Below, one piece after another: positions 15,001 to 20,248 of a stretch of DNA of 64,000 bases. The notes under the pieces are model-generated. The model ran no database searches. It was not told where the DNA came from and saw only the letters and a program-made list of their open reading frames with translations. The stretch covers positions 62,001 to 126,000 of the forward strand of contig CAMPBT010000001.1 of the NCBI GenBank assembly GCA_946641515.1, in the 5' to 3' direction. This DNA is from UBA3210 sp002363635. Its GTDB lineage: Bacteria > Bacillota_I > Bacilli_A > RFN20 > CAG-449. The stretch's first letter is position 1. Each line of letters opens with the position of its first letter. A program made the position numbers and the translations under genes.

Positions 15001-15131
15001 TTATTATTGTTGAATGTACTGACTTCACAGAAACTGAAAAGGCAAAACATAGTAATGAAGTTGTCCAGATGAATGAAAATTATTTAGCACCAAAATATGT
15101 CTTCGTACGTATTCTTAGTGTAAATGATTAA
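1..15131 (+). CDS. Giant modular secreted/surface protein (5' end outside window)
   Basis: The frame is open from base 3 to the TAA at 15129-15131, about 5042 residues; the first in-frame ATG (1083) is not the real start because coding continues upstream. Modules seen in order: a YLVGDLNNW segment near 560-600; a CBM26-like starch-binding segment (NDVNWKNVYIHGWN) near 985-1040; a Tyr-Tyr-rich repeat tract about 3790-6720; Listeria-Bacteroides (InlB B-type) repeats with GYxFxGW motifs about 6860-8230; a second CBM26-like segment about 9960-10230; GLUG-like repeats about 10600-11350; six beta-rich units about 12130-13960; and a C-terminal YLVGSFQIPSW module about 14680-15131. No LPxTG, SLH or C-terminal hydrophobic anchor is visible, and the N-terminus is outside the window. 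Likely an extracellular glycan-binding or adhesive protein; no catalytic domain is recognised. Confidence 0.85.
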   Translation, partial: SEGTLDTSKNYVVSASGVEGELYQNKGGFNSNYYGTSTTDDSLGLFKFDGQSAFAIFTPNKTNAYSQVTYEIYDETDSKIGELAYDPEASLENKYQTFQGTILNSGDNTSYFYIKSTGSNPEVVGVFIVNNDGSFHFAKGTEYEVLRSFFTERGNTYFNREETSVPVSNESYATLKNSTVSESNNYEYYLVGDLNNWRINDEYAINYDGGNGGDNDASSWHYYTIKGVYLKAGESFSVSNGTDYFAFDKGTFSNVEGYDDVYDFNSSLLTIDPLRKGETLGSKVTISTSGYYDLAVRYAKTPSNGTTYYNYYLGIKESSEGKSSIKIYFQNDVNWKNVYIHGWNEQTGAFAFDENGNGAKMSLTAKSVDGSKNWYVYNYEYRYADNIPTKVYFSTTDNTDFNRTIDIDFEITTDVAQSGSMFFTSSSVNGQVATNVSRTLYLDVSEMSKTDYRFIGYFTSTSDASASEYIPFEEASTSRNVYKLTLEKAYDQFQIVVLSNTSPTYTNAKSSDYVIYCSDVITISNLYDGYSIVGGENKVLEYTPRISSTYLTIDSTIDLSKGYRIILFNESNQQIQFESPTTLKSGRTLSFINPNPLVFNMIRIILGSGNDVKQTDTRIINNVNNYNVSFNGGISVSIASTYNEYNSYIYNASTPFLYYVRTSLNWSNNAYGLLFDEENDTFYADGINLIAGNGVRLYRYDGTPYTIQTTDKTFSYDINDSTSLIVNATGLYTVTTKVTSNTREVNLRMYTTQSYIISNDLSYNVATVEVYKGNNILSSNAMVKGKNANTYHYDMYLEDGYTLKFYLPGINQVKKVYTVDVDTAGVYRISFAANGGMTQSVSNPMFNDTFFTKWTDEYVKISGRKATKIVFSPGAIFNGAYIQNTGVETEDIIDGEAYPINITQQNNVYYMGVGERMMLSYSPLAWTRNSIEAQESQVSVYSALITTNKFNQKVSIFDKNFIKVAETVIVYPGSYYLYYCQEPIYKTSSSEDLVNVMAERIQGDTKYHLVIGDKEYENFDNAYNGLYIEYTLNGTASVSTEIDLKENPIYVKDNNGNIASKVDSITLYDYQVVDVNKAVANTDTIIYDYSNFKNYTNDNPEFAIYLTNTQVSGSNLLDSTLFEDGEFVSMNAVQNHYEVKLTDSQLTYKYYILYRMKSGTTKPSFDTAWNSTTEMTLANGKYVKVTNMDGNVIQEDHKYHYYVFENGDYKAVYLETFNADTVYYDLKIKSTSLLPSGVFRVNYSVDTRRRTDDRYFVFTYLTFTTVPAGYVTVYYYQDDVYDPSEDYYAAEVFVDTGAIDHFEDGTQYFEITEATSFSPNEIYYVRNERNIYDQTRVKAFEDGKTYYTIREATEYKPNTDYYYYKFSEVVINGFKDGVQYYEYKPADASTYSVTTKYYVLDSYGEYIEANPQPKIFDDNVTYYVMTSTNTFIEGKTYYTFDRDASQYVLYENLELKDDLSTASRTSSSSHYKKDASYYYFNTETNTYDPISSSSLRLKENTYYILDGNEVNNSSTFNVNKKYYEETSANSGVYQNANVHVGNNYTLNSDKKISYVGEKDTASIYYYEDNNSFKAINKADLVVKDGYYYLDSPITSINLGEEPKAVYYILGNNNSYISTNTLKLKDSTYYSYTPTQYGEITNSKQYDDIVNNSDTATKAIYSDEGNTLISSNEPIVGTTSDGQNYYKGYEYTTKPGTEYSEQKMITTSLTYNELVAFFNSADRASRYYDYSYYFDEATVTVQTSSGARVYDLYYREKGSWNWTKCDTSTSYNRDASNFDTRYEYGYGYSSWWGGVNATTITSSNGDNVTFKVKMYQFAYDYYNDINPQAVNGYAVVENEKYDSSKLYYIKEGNTYTKVDSVNFTKTYYYESKGSKFTEYTTYQQLLNATEQLYRQDEGAENLTPIYNGEPIDLDTTYYQVTPFASNSTYDESKKYLEQSTTNYYSTLTESQISYSRDYYYEFNNEEGNVYSTKNTYYSLVDNNYVKQDIVNFDKTYYAFTSAGTYYDPTKTYYTYNQESGVYVKVDNVEFAESYYYDFTNIESGSKYDSSMSYFEKVDESYILSENPFKDTQAFTSGLYYVDETYNGSIDGYIPGKEYVVSSSLENGLVKTYDVVDLKANEKLNGYYTLEDVTNEGYKKGHIYYAVDSLLSKANDLTEGKFNTDRYFEIVNTYTSSDSYDSSLDYYTTDNNGESIYRANIVLDDVYYNISNERATEYDSSKSYVSYRLNDISRKIVDEETYKQSYELVHSSGDTSALYNYGYFGKHIQYVQFEEATTLISYEELGNHAPEGMEFKGWSTTFSVLDRTVDYIDGAAIVLHQEEGTMVLYPVFGPATYDVFMSIGQGYVITDEDGTKLSDIKREIDTTASFKIQVNTGYNASSVNVKLINKEQEDLSSYLSVSNNVYTISASLKEDVYIVVTVDPKEYEVQLSDLYNDNSLDRFDLDQTTITLKYNELYSVPVPQNIKSGYSFVGWYYNNEKMTDSTGKSLVKWTKDINNSNIVFSAKFIDVYTLKITSVDEDANILSVETTMFNAGEKARFSINTALPGYTFRGFSINNETTGDSIKDQLTKHESTSSVTYSFEMPSSNVAIVASYQLDVYTISYNLNGGTVATPNKDSFTIKDESFTLVNPTKEGYKFAGWTGTNISLSKTITIAHGSTGSRNYIATWEADRYTVTYDYSVNDSLQALIDNPNPTSFTISSGTITLKKPTLDNYTFIGWYEDETLKTEVTSISYLDGNVTLYGYFEPTLTTFISFYNVLMDNSPLEKYKPSNIGGDYVYISIFTNKDETNYYIVNDDDGGTDASENSTDGPYTTTSQAYTVTIPKSEYLYVYHAFIKKEDINNIKWKEYINGSDDSFSYIVYNTDKIHLNETRQDNTNDVLNCVIFKGIEGDQQENEKWNEKSEIQYTLTSLAYYASYYDGLDKSQQALSSFSYTQHDLANYTLYNTSDDIYLPDGNGGYFKYMDGYTIPVGNATNAGRYFALLSPVVETLTNENGEEYQLYEDMKVLVLVVFPKEFDMSGVKFESKYFEYDGSEKSLAIEGALPKDVTVDYEYYAQDGTLLNNLPGAPGSYYVKAVFNKNSTDFNLAQPESLEAVMVIYDKNKTYYNNEDLGVNGYFYLMVNDRIEGYLTTNNQNTFYIQDFTLKEGDQVRIQSSNGNNYLLWSNSDIPDNYEFEVKDSGEYSFYLDLSSAKVTVAYDSANKEYSQVFLYVNGKQIVSSQFYKNQSFVATSEIDDQYLSSYVAQGGEKVEIYFYWPGQMPEPIGINSSGRDGEKGNSWKNYETIGLASRTSDLYLKYPGEYKFKLDKFVRENYFECTVEYPLVPVYVECPSTFSTPYVHYWSGANTSMVTWPGTLMVEVPEMAKEGTKTYTANIDFQAEKVIFNHEEGTKRKQTADLDYSFASGMNFYVISDGGEQNDPLVKRLAWLQYIQTKNVYDLAFEIDENSTSDTVVKDVVVTATNGELSYDKTNNRITITKLDQIYDSTTKEFGKVDFKITLIFGNDESYTFLKTYQADGTDLNPILIKDDDDFKNGVYNSQLAQEENLYFLQTGASITANISDKPFTSKDLLNDENSVEFKGIYDGANNSITYNSSTLNSETNLAYGLFGIIGKNAEVKNIKLKINYPLAAGGNNGAGDTGKTLFNIGSVASLNYGIIDNVTVTSDTRITFWANEYIGGFVGSNYGTIKNSTSKLEIICHDYSNNLTRVVGGIAGYNAGTISNVYVTNATESDTVTIISSGKDGQVYFGLAAGINAGTLENITYKGTIARTEIEAFSTSPLYGAQVKGTIPMDIDAMWKYDTSSEDKMVVCYVEYYSDNLETYVGNYVYGSFNNYMDNIEIMVFEGTSSLKIGRYETTISMPVIEGDFANKARYGVNIATDTLTTLLSQSGAKLVIIPGGEGDEYTARYETINTITQNVVNTIDVIDKSNELSQGNVIRVYNIKGSTVLGIDSYEIGALVDNEVVIKNVKIYDGAESLIIAKLSSGSEEDRKELIEYTIKEVSSLDLYLYKVEKTDSSGEVSYTYSASWGYDNSKENISIEAQDLVKTSFNDYSIEVYYYDANGELFTKATYLISENDGSFRFRVFKDAVRFEFQVKTDSGVSDILEVSYTEEDYTNKKFIYWFNASTKKATGVFINDDIGGTSSQTIDLISSFSAFNTSKVKVYHYDIDGKLFHVDIYNAKGASKIKFYDKTKKIGIAQYSSKGDIYTVEVPFDSTYVSEGKSLVLINQKDSAIPNINEGTNAFFINRSLVSDETLRIYIEYKDFGDQGAKVLAIQYDDEGNVKAINSFPFNIQVDLTLVEGTTKVEVSRLFDTGNENSFVIDLALSSDKTSVKIDYEGNIEFVDSSYKPSVAKVDVINQNPDWASTSEVTYDTKVIYYNASTQEFTSKIYETAEKMQIDIFLGTAFIKLSLVNHETDEEVYNFQVPSIDVNKKLYLIKTADGRASAEWSNTPSTIVYSQIPVVFDYANYTGFKVDYYNSKGILSTTYLYDSNPDVFEYIEDTSRMVVTASSVDADNPTYVFEVTKFSLSKSLHFGISNGIPNLTWGDNAYVESLYRATVENNILWWFDNGALTKVYTYDETNRLMTIDTYDSNDIIYIKIYQGAHHIALSRLVNDKEETVKTVVATINKDYILRLSSPAQGYVSTSWVPDSSKETTSYIYLDVNSMWKQEEGKSYKYYVYYKGANGGGWEEMKYHAHSSSSTNARYRASWDTIVGVTPTFINFAMFESDVTVLSKDTALYMTDQISTTSLDISVNNVYKLESSAKGKFLDKVYVEFNRVYLYIANELYWPSYYVKAYATGSEENAQIVSMSFSDDYTSYYADIYSDLTANIIFASSFDASTPYTLTTGVQNGYTTEEPLFALSSLSTKGEEANVVHGSWHSLDISDIKKDNSEYDWYLVGSFQIPSWSVNDAVGMNLIGHGKYESSVEGEGTLPTNIYMGYINAVSNLEFKVLRGKTWDNSVGSYGPDEDHDKGFATDSTTYAYPAQFDGNNFSMSQGKYIIIVECTDFTETEKAKHSNEVVQMNENYLAPKYVFVRILSVND
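3790..6720 (+). repeat. Tyr-Tyr-rich degenerate tandem repeat tract in the giant protein
   Basis: About 970 residues are made of divergent units of roughly 20-30 residues built around K-x-Y-Y, for example FEDGKTYYTI, FIEGKTYYTF, YDPTKTYYTY and YDSSKLYYI. Units differ in length and sequence, so they are old protein-level repeats and not a recent DNA expansion. They lie between the N-terminal half and the InlB-type repeats and may form a stalk. Confidence 0.75.
6860..8230 (+). repeat. Listeria-Bacteroides (InlB B-type) repeats
   Basis: Recurring units carry the family signature of a beta strand, a G-Y-x-F-x-G-W turn and a following strand: GMEFKGWST, GYSFVGWYY, GYTFRGFSI, NLNGGTV followed by GYKFAGWTG, and NYTFIGWYED. 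This family is typical of secreted surface proteins of Firmicutes and Bacteroidetes. Confidence 0.85.
12130..13960 (+). repeat. Six tandem ~95-residue beta-rich units
   Basis: Six related units begin near 12136, 12475, 12763, 13110, 13410 and 13672. Each starts with a strand like VYYYDANGELF, VYHYDIDGKLF, VIYYNASTQEF, VDYYNSKGILS or ILWWFDNGALT, continues with a strand pair holding F-x-V or I-x-V, and several end with an L-x-L strand before a Trp (AEWSNTP, LTWGD, TSWVPD). I do not recognise the family. Confidence 0.6.
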
Positions 15132-15193
15132 TCACTTTAATTAATTATTCCTTCCTCTCTACGTCTAAGGAGGGGAAGAGAATATAATTAATA

Positions 15194-15258
15194 GAACGGA
15201 ACCAAATTTTTTAAGAATGCTAACTCTTAATTAACACGGATTTTTCCGTTCTTTTTTG
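15194..15258 (+). terminator. Intrinsic terminator of the giant gene
   Basis: Arms gaacgga (15194-15200) and tccgttc (15245-15251) pair perfectly over a long AT-rich loop and are followed by six T. Confidence 0.6.
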
Positions 15259-15307
15259 TTACTTTTTCACCTCAAAAAAAATAATTTAAAAATTTTTAAA
15301 AAAGTAC

Positions 15308-15336
15308 TTGCAAAGTAGTAGAGGTACTGATATATT
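15308..15336 (+). promoter_or_regulatory. Promoter of tRNA-Thr
   Basis: -35 TTGCAA (15308-15313), 17-bp spacer, -10 TATATT (15331-15336), about 22 bases before the tRNA. Confidence 0.65.
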
Positions 15337-15357
15337 TATACTTGCGAAAAGCAAAAC

Positions 15358-15434
15358 GCCGACTTGGCTCAACCCGGCAGAGCAACTGATTTGTAATCAG
15401 TAGGTTATTGGTTCGATTCCGATAGTCGGCACCA
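15358..15434 (+). tRNA. tRNA-Thr (UGU)
   Basis: The acceptor arms gccgact/agtcggc pair, followed by A73-type base and encoded CCA. The anticodon arm actga/tcagt holds loop tttgtaa, giving anticodon TGT. The T arm contains ggttcgattcc. Confidence 0.93.
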
Positions 15435-15447
15435 CTTTTAAAAAGAT

Positions 15448-15474
15448 AGCTTCGATTATTCGAAGCTTTTTTTA
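15448..15474 (+). terminator. Terminator after tRNA-Thr
   Basis: Hairpin agcttcga/tcgaagct with a short loop and a run of seven T. Confidence 0.75.
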
Positions 15475-15675
15475 TCTTTTATTTACTTTTGGTATCTTTA
15501 GATTTTCAGAGTCTTGCTATGTATGTTAATAGAATAATTAACGAATTTCAAAGAGAACCAGATGTTTTGTTAGTGGGAAACATTTTTTTAAGAAAAGTTG
15601 CACATATAAAAAAATTATGCTAAATTATATGTGAAACAAAACACTATTAAAAAGTTTCACACCAAGGAGGCTACT
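15475..15675 (+). other. Intergenic stretch before the Fic gene; possible short remnant and inverted repeats
   Basis: A 34-codon frame from 15519 (MYVNRIINEFQREPD...) to TAA 15621 reads like the tail of a real protein but has no ribosome site, so I list it only as a possible remnant. Two inverted repeats lie just before the Fic gene: cacatat (15601-15607) with atatgtg (15627-15633), and gtgaaac (15631-15637) with gtttcac (15654-15660). They could be an operator. A weak -35 TTGCAC (15598) is present. Confidence 0.35.
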
Positions 15676-16593
15676 ATGTCAAATATTTCAAGCTTATTAC
15701 ATGAACAAGAAATGTTAAAATCTAGAATTAGCAAATTATTACATGGCTCAGTTGAAATAAGAGAGAAAGCTAGTAAGAAATATATTTATGTTCATTTTCG
15801 TGATGATGGCATTTCAACTTCTAGATACGCTGGAGAATATAGTATAGAATTAAACAACCTTATATTAGAGAATAATAGAATTGTTAAAGAATATAAAAAA
15901 AGACTTAAAGAAATTAAAAAAGAATTAGGATTACTTCAGTATGAGTCTTTTGAATTATCGGATAAAGTTAAACTAAATATCGATTTAGCAAGAAGAAATT
16001 TAGTTGATTCAATTTATAAACAGGCAATGTTAGAAGGTGTAGCAACTACATACTTTGATACTGAAACTATTGTTAATGGTGGAAAAGTAAATGATATGAC
16101 TGCTTCGGATATTTCTAAAGTTGTAAATTTAAAGCACGCATGGGAATTTATCTTAAGTGAGGGAGTTATTTCTTATCCTACTAATTATGCAGTTTTGTGC
16201 CAAATAAACGAGATAGTTGAAGAAGGCTTTTCTTATACCGCGGGTAGAATTAGAAGTGTTCCAGTTTCTATTGGAGAATCATCATATATTCCTCCTCTCC
16301 CATATGAACCTCAAATAAAAGAAGATTTATCAAAGATGTTATTAGAAGAAGAATCATATAATGTTGCAATTGAATTATTGCTATACGTTATGAAGAAGCA
16401 ATTATTCTTAGATGGTAACAAAAGAACAGCAGTTATTTTTGCAAATCATTATCTAGTTAGTAAAGGAATGGGACTTATTGTTATACCTGTAGAATTAGTT
16501 CCGGAATTTAAAATGCATTTAATTAATTATTATGAAAATAAGAATTTAGATATAAAGGAGTTTTTATACAATAAGTGTCTTACAAGAATTTAA
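15676..16593 (+). CDS. Fic-domain protein with degenerate active site
   Basis: 305 residues from the ATG at 15676, chosen because aaggagg lies five bases upstream; a longer frame from 15631 has no ribosome site. Fic proteins transfer AMP or related groups to protein hydroxyls using the motif HxFx(D/E)GNxR. Here the motif reads QLFLDGNKR: the catalytic His is Gln242 (CAA at 16399). An upstream A-M-L-E-G-V segment sits where class II Fic proteins carry the inhibitory helix Glu-Gly. The protein is probably a non-canonical or inactive Fic. It stands alone between terminators and an unrelated membrane protein, with inverted repeats upstream that may mediate autoregulation. Family assignment is firm; activity is doubtful. 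Confidence 0.8.
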   Translation: MSNISSLLHEQEMLKSRISKLLHGSVEIREKASKKYIYVHFRDDGISTSRYAGEYSIELNNLILENNRIVKEYKKRLKEIKKELGLLQYESFELSDKVKLNIDLARRNLVDSIYKQAMLEGVATTYFDTETIVNGGKVNDMTASDISKVVNLKHAWEFILSEGVISYPTNYAVLCQINEIVEEGFSYTAGRIRSVPVSIGESSYIPPLPYEPQIKEDLSKMLLEEESYNVAIELLLYVMKKQLFLDGNKRTAVIFANHYLVSKGMGLIVIPVELVPEFKMHLINYYENKNLDIKEFLYNKCLTRI

Positions 16594-16688
16594 TAGTTAA
16601 GTATTTATTATAGTAATTTAGCACTTTTTATTAGTTGAAGAAGTGCAATTAATCTTTTGAATAGTATAATATAGATAAAAGGTGTTTT

Positions 16689-17279
16689 ATGAGAGATAGT
16701 ATTATTAAAATAAACTTAATAGAAGATTCATTCTTTGAACTTGATCATGTTAATAAGAAAGTATTAATGAGATTAAAATATGATTCTCCTAATGATATTT
16801 TTAATGCTAATATTGTGACTAAGATTCCTACTTTAAATGAGGAGTTCTTTGAATGGATTAAATCTTCTTTTGGAAATGCTCCAAGAGACTATAAGATTGA
16901 TCTAGTTATTAGCTTTAATGATATGAAGGGATATACTAGTGAAGATTTAAAAGAAATCTTTATTAAGAATACTATTCTAGAAGCTGTTAAATCATTAAAG
17001 GTTACTAAGGCAAAATCTAAGATTGCATTTTCTTTAATATTTATTGGTATATTATTCTTTATCTCTATGATGTTGATTAATTCTTTTTGGACTGATGAGA
17101 ATATCATTAAAGATATAGTTAAATATATTATGGATATTGCTACTACTGTTACTATTTGGGAAGCGTTAACTATCTTAATTATTGAGAATAAAGAAAAGAG
17201 AGATTTAACTAGAAACCTCTATAAGAGATTTGATTCCATTGTATTTGTAGAATCACATAACGATGATAAGGTGTCTTAA
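16689..17279 (+). CDS. Hypothetical two-helix membrane protein
   Basis: 196 residues. The N-terminal ~115 residues are soluble (strand/helix mix with LKYDSPNDIFNANI). Two hydrophobic segments follow, about residues 115-137 (IAFSLIFIGILFFISMM) and 150-170 (IATTVTIWEALTILII), and then a short basic tail ending in SIVFVES. Aaaggtg precedes the ATG. The layout (soluble domain, hairpin of two helices, tail) recurs in uncharacterised Firmicutes proteins, but I do not know a function. Confidence 0.7.
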   Translation: MRDSIIKINLIEDSFFELDHVNKKVLMRLKYDSPNDIFNANIVTKIPTLNEEFFEWIKSSFGNAPRDYKIDLVISFNDMKGYTSEDLKEIFIKNTILEAVKSLKVTKAKSKIAFSLIFIGILFFISMMLINSFWTDENIIKDIVKYIMDIATTVTIWEALTILIIENKEKRDLTRNLYKRFDSIVFVESHNDDKVS

Positions 17280-17354
17280 TTGACACTTTTTATTTTAGTT
17301 ATATGTTATAATCTAAAATAATTTGTATAATTAGAAAAACGGGTTGGGGGATAT

Positions 17355-18164
17355 ATGGATAATACTAATGTAGAATTTAATAAGAAAGTATTTTTTGAAC
17401 ATCTTATATTTACATTTCTTATTATGATGATTTTTTGGATTCCATGTCTTATTTTAGGAATTAATGGGATTGTTATTAAAGATCATTTCTGGCTATATAT
17501 TCCTTGGCTTTTAGGCGGTTTATCTCCTGCAATTGCGTCTTATATAGTTTTGAAAAAGAATAATCAAATAAAGGGATTTTTAGATTATCTTAAGCAGGTG
17601 TTTGATTTTAAACATAAAATTTGGGGATATTTACTTGCAATTTGTTTTCCTCTTATTCAGGTTGTTTTGATGTGCTTATTATCAGGATATAAAAAAGGAT
17701 TACCTTTATATTATTTACCATTTATGATTCTTGCAATGATCTTTGCAGGAGGCTTAGAAGAAGCTGGATGGAGATATATTACTTATACTGAATTAAATAA
17801 AAAATTTGGCTTTATTATATCTGTATTAATTACTGCCATTCTCTGGTGGGTATGGCATACACCTTTATTTTTTATTCCTGGCGTAAGTCAATATCATAAG
17901 AACTTTTTAGTATTTGGAATTATGGTTTTAGGTTTTTCTTTTGTGCTTGCTACAATTAAAGAACTTACTGGTAGTGTATGGCTATGTGTATTATGCCATG
18001 CGATAATTAATTCATTAGGTAATTTCTTTCATTATGATTTATATGGAAGTTATATGGCTAGTTCTATAACTACCGCTATATTAATTGCCTTATCCTTAGT
18101 TTCAGTATATGGATTTAAATATATAAAAAAGAAGAATGATAATAAATTAACAGTAGAAAAATAG
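17355..18164 (+). CDS. CPBP family intramembrane glutamic protease
   Basis: 269 residues with about seven or eight hydrophobic segments. The family signatures are present in order: EEAGWRY (Glu pair and Arg of motif 1, around residue 135), WHTPLFF (motif 2 His, around residue 173) and LCHAIIN (motif 3 His, around residue 216). The family (CAAX protease/bacteriocin self-immunity, Abi) cleaves prenylated or small membrane substrates; no partner peptide is visible next to it. A ggggg-type ribosome site precedes the ATG. Confidence 0.88.
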   Translation: MDNTNVEFNKKVFFEHLIFTFLIMMIFWIPCLILGINGIVIKDHFWLYIPWLLGGLSPAIASYIVLKKNNQIKGFLDYLKQVFDFKHKIWGYLLAICFPLIQVVLMCLLSGYKKGLPLYYLPFMILAMIFAGGLEEAGWRYITYTELNKKFGFIISVLITAILWWVWHTPLFFIPGVSQYHKNFLVFGIMVLGFSFVLATIKELTGSVWLCVLCHAIINSLGNFFHYDLYGSYMASSITTAILIALSLVSVYGFKYIKKKNDNKLTVEK

Positions 18165-18231
18165 AATGAATTTAAGTAATATCATTAAAGAATTACTGGA
18201 TTATGATTAATTGTGCATTAGGAGAATTATT

Positions 18232-18777
18232 GTGATAGATACATTAATATGTGAACATATTATATTGCGTAAAGCTAAAGAGGATGATTATCTTTCTATG
18301 CTTAATAATGTATGGGGAGATGAAGAAGTATATAAATGGATGTTATATACTCCAACTCTAACTATAGAAGAGGCTATAGAAAGAAATAAAAGAAGCATAG
18401 AATATCAAAAGAATAATTATGCTTACTATATTGCTTTAAAAGATAGTGATATTCCTATTGGATTATGCGCTATTAAAGAATATGAAGATAAAAGATTTAA
18501 AGAATCTGGTATCTGCATAGGTACTAAATATCAAGGCAAGGGATATGGAAAAGAAGTAGTATATTTATTATTGCAACTTGCTTTTGATAAATTAGGCGCA
18601 GAAAGTTTTGAATATGGATATTTTGTAGATAATATTAAATCTAAATCTTTAGCGGCGTATTTTGGCTTTAAATATGATCATACTGAAGAGATAGTAAGAC
18701 CTTGGGATAAACAAAAAAAGATTGTAGATTTATGTTTATTATCTAGAGAAGACTATGAAAAGATAAAATTCTTCTAA
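18232..18777 (+). CDS. GNAT family N-acetyltransferase
   Basis: 181 residues from a GTG at 18232, preferred over an upstream TTG at 18211 because taggaga lies six bases before it. It is a RimJ/RimL-type GNAT: LICEHIILRKAKEDD at the N-terminus, the acetyl-CoA loop KYQGKGYGKEV around residue 105, and the C-terminal aromatic AYFGFKYD. The substrate cannot be inferred. It lies in an accessory cluster with the CPBP protease and YgjV copies. Confidence 0.85.
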   Translation: MIDTLICEHIILRKAKEDDYLSMLNNVWGDEEVYKWMLYTPTLTIEEAIERNKRSIEYQKNNYAYYIALKDSDIPIGLCAIKEYEDKRFKESGICIGTKYQGKGYGKEVVYLLLQLAFDKLGAESFEYGYFVDNIKSKSLAAYFGFKYDHTEEIVRPWDKQKKIVDLCLLSREDYEKIKFF

Positions 18778-18831
18778 TTAATTGATTTATTAATTAAATC
18801 AATATATTATTGCTAACGTGAGAAATATATT

Positions 18832-19431
18832 ATGTGGAAGTTTATTTTAGAAAGTTTTGAAAATTTATCTCCTCTAGCATTTGCAGGGCAGATACTTGGT
18901 ATTATAGGATTAATCATTATTGGTATAGCATATCTATTTAAGAAGAAGACCTTCTTATTATTATGTACTATATCATTCATCTTCTTTATATTAGAAGGTG
19001 CTTTTGCTTTAAAAATTGCAGGAACAATAGTTGCTATTACTTGCTTTATAAGAAACATCTTAATGTGTATTTTCTTATATAAATGGGATAAGCAATTACC
19101 TAAATGGATCGTATATTCATTACTTGGAGTAATGATTATTGCATTAGCTATCTATTTAGTAATTTCTAAAGAATATGGTGTCTGGCAACATTATTTACCA
19201 ACATGCTTAGTAATTATGTCTACATTTACTCAAAATAGTAAGAATGAATATATTGTTAAGATAGGCGCGACATTACATGAAACAGGATTCTTAGTATGGA
19301 ATATTGTAGAGAAATTACCATTTGCAATCTTTAGAGAAGTAATCTTAGTAACAGCATGCTTTATTGGTATTATCTTATTAATCATTAAAGATGTTAAAAA
19401 TAAAAAAGAATTAGAACAAAATAATTTATAA
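18832..19431 (+). CDS. YgjV-like inner-membrane protein (intact copy)
   Basis: 199 residues, largely hydrophobic, with repeated helix-loop-helix units and conserved features of the YgjV family such as FAGQILGIIGL near the N-terminus, RNILMCIFLYKWDK and LHETGFLVWN. Function is unknown in the family. The gene has only a weak ribosome site. The 486-base core is duplicated exactly 736 bases downstream. Confidence 0.75.
   Translation: MWKFILESFENLSPLAFAGQILGIIGLIIIGIAYLFKKKTFLLLCTISFIFFILEGAFALKIAGTIVAITCFIRNILMCIFLYKWDKQLPKWIVYSLLGVMIIALAIYLVISKEYGVWQHYLPTCLVIMSTFTQNSKNEYIVKIGATLHETGFLVWNIVEKLPFAIFREVILVTACFIGIILLIIKDVKNKKELEQNNL
18862..19347 (+). repeat. Direct repeat, copy 1 (identical to 19598-20083)
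   Basis: Line-by-line comparison shows the same bases at a constant offset of 736, with divergence at both flanks (first ten codons and last ~25 codons). Confidence 0.9.
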
Positions 19432-19439
19432 TGATTTAG

Positions 19440-19466
19440 AACTGCTAGAAATAGTGGTTTTTTTTA
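19440..19466 (+). terminator. Weak terminator after YgjV copy 1
   Basis: aactgc/gtggtt stem (two G-U pairs) with a run of eight T. Confidence 0.5.
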
Positions 19467-19567
19467 TATGTAATTATTTATATTATCTTTTAATGAATGA
19501 TAAAAAAAATAGCATCCCATTGTTTAACAATAATTATTCCATATACTAGATACGAAGGATGGATAGT

Positions 19568-20149
19568 ATGTGGAATTATTTTTTAGATAGTTTTTAGAAT
19601 TTATCTCCTCTAGCATTTGCAGGGCAGATACTTGGTATTATAGGATTAATCATTATTGGTATAGCATATCTATTTAAGAAGAAGACCTTCTTATTATTAT
19701 GTACTATATCATTCATCTTCTTTATATTAGAAGGTGCTTTTGCTTTAAAAATTGCAGGAACAATAGTTGCTATTACTTGCTTTATAAGAAACATCTTAAT
19801 GTGTATTTTCTTATATAAATGGGATAAGCAATTACCTAAATGGATCGTATATTCATTACTTGGAGTAATGATTATTGCATTAGCTATCTATTTAGTAATT
19901 TCTAAAGAATATGGTGTCTGGCAACATTATTTACCAACATGCTTAGTAATTATGTCTACATTTACTCAAAATAGTAAGAATGAATATATTGTTAAGATAG
20001 GCGCGACATTACATGAAACAGGATTCTTAGTATGGAATATTGTAGAGAAATTACCATTTGCAATCTTTAGAGAAGTAATCTTAATAATTGCTTGCATTAT
20101 TGGCTTTGTCTTATTAATTGTTAAAGATAGTAAAAAAAGAAATTACTAA
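19568..20149 (+). pseudogene. Second YgjV-like copy, broken by an early TAG
   Basis: The start ATG TGG at 19568 aligns with the intact copy at a 736-base offset, but codon 10 is TAG (19595-19597) where the intact copy has GAA. The rest stays in frame to the TAA at 20147. The core is identical to copy 1, while the first ten codons and the last 22 codons differ (ILIIACIIGFVLL instead of ILVTACFIGIILL), so the gene was once a separate paralogue. A restart further in could give a truncated protein, but no ribosome site supports one. Confidence 0.8.
19598..20083 (+). repeat. Direct repeat, copy 2
   Basis: Identical to 18862-19347 at offset 736; see that entry. Confidence 0.9.
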
Positions 20150-20220
20150 AACTAATAATAAATAAATTTGTGATTCAGTAAAAAAATTAACAATTGAATT
20201 AACTAGTTTAATAGAAATAA

Positions 20221-20248
20221 AAATGTCCTTACAATTGTAGGGACATTT
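20221..20248. terminator. Bidirectional terminator hairpin
   Basis: Arms aaatgtcc/ggacattt around tacaattgta. It overlaps the stop codon of the DegV gene and serves convergent transcripts. Confidence 0.65.

Noticed and set aside
15519..15623. 34-residue gene before fic
   Set aside because: Reads protein-like but has no ribosome site, no recognised family and overlaps the likely fic promoter; kept only as a possible remnant.
19799..20149. Independent 116-residue gene inside the second YgjV copy
   Set aside because: It is simply the 3' part of the broken duplicate; no ribosome site precedes the internal ATG.
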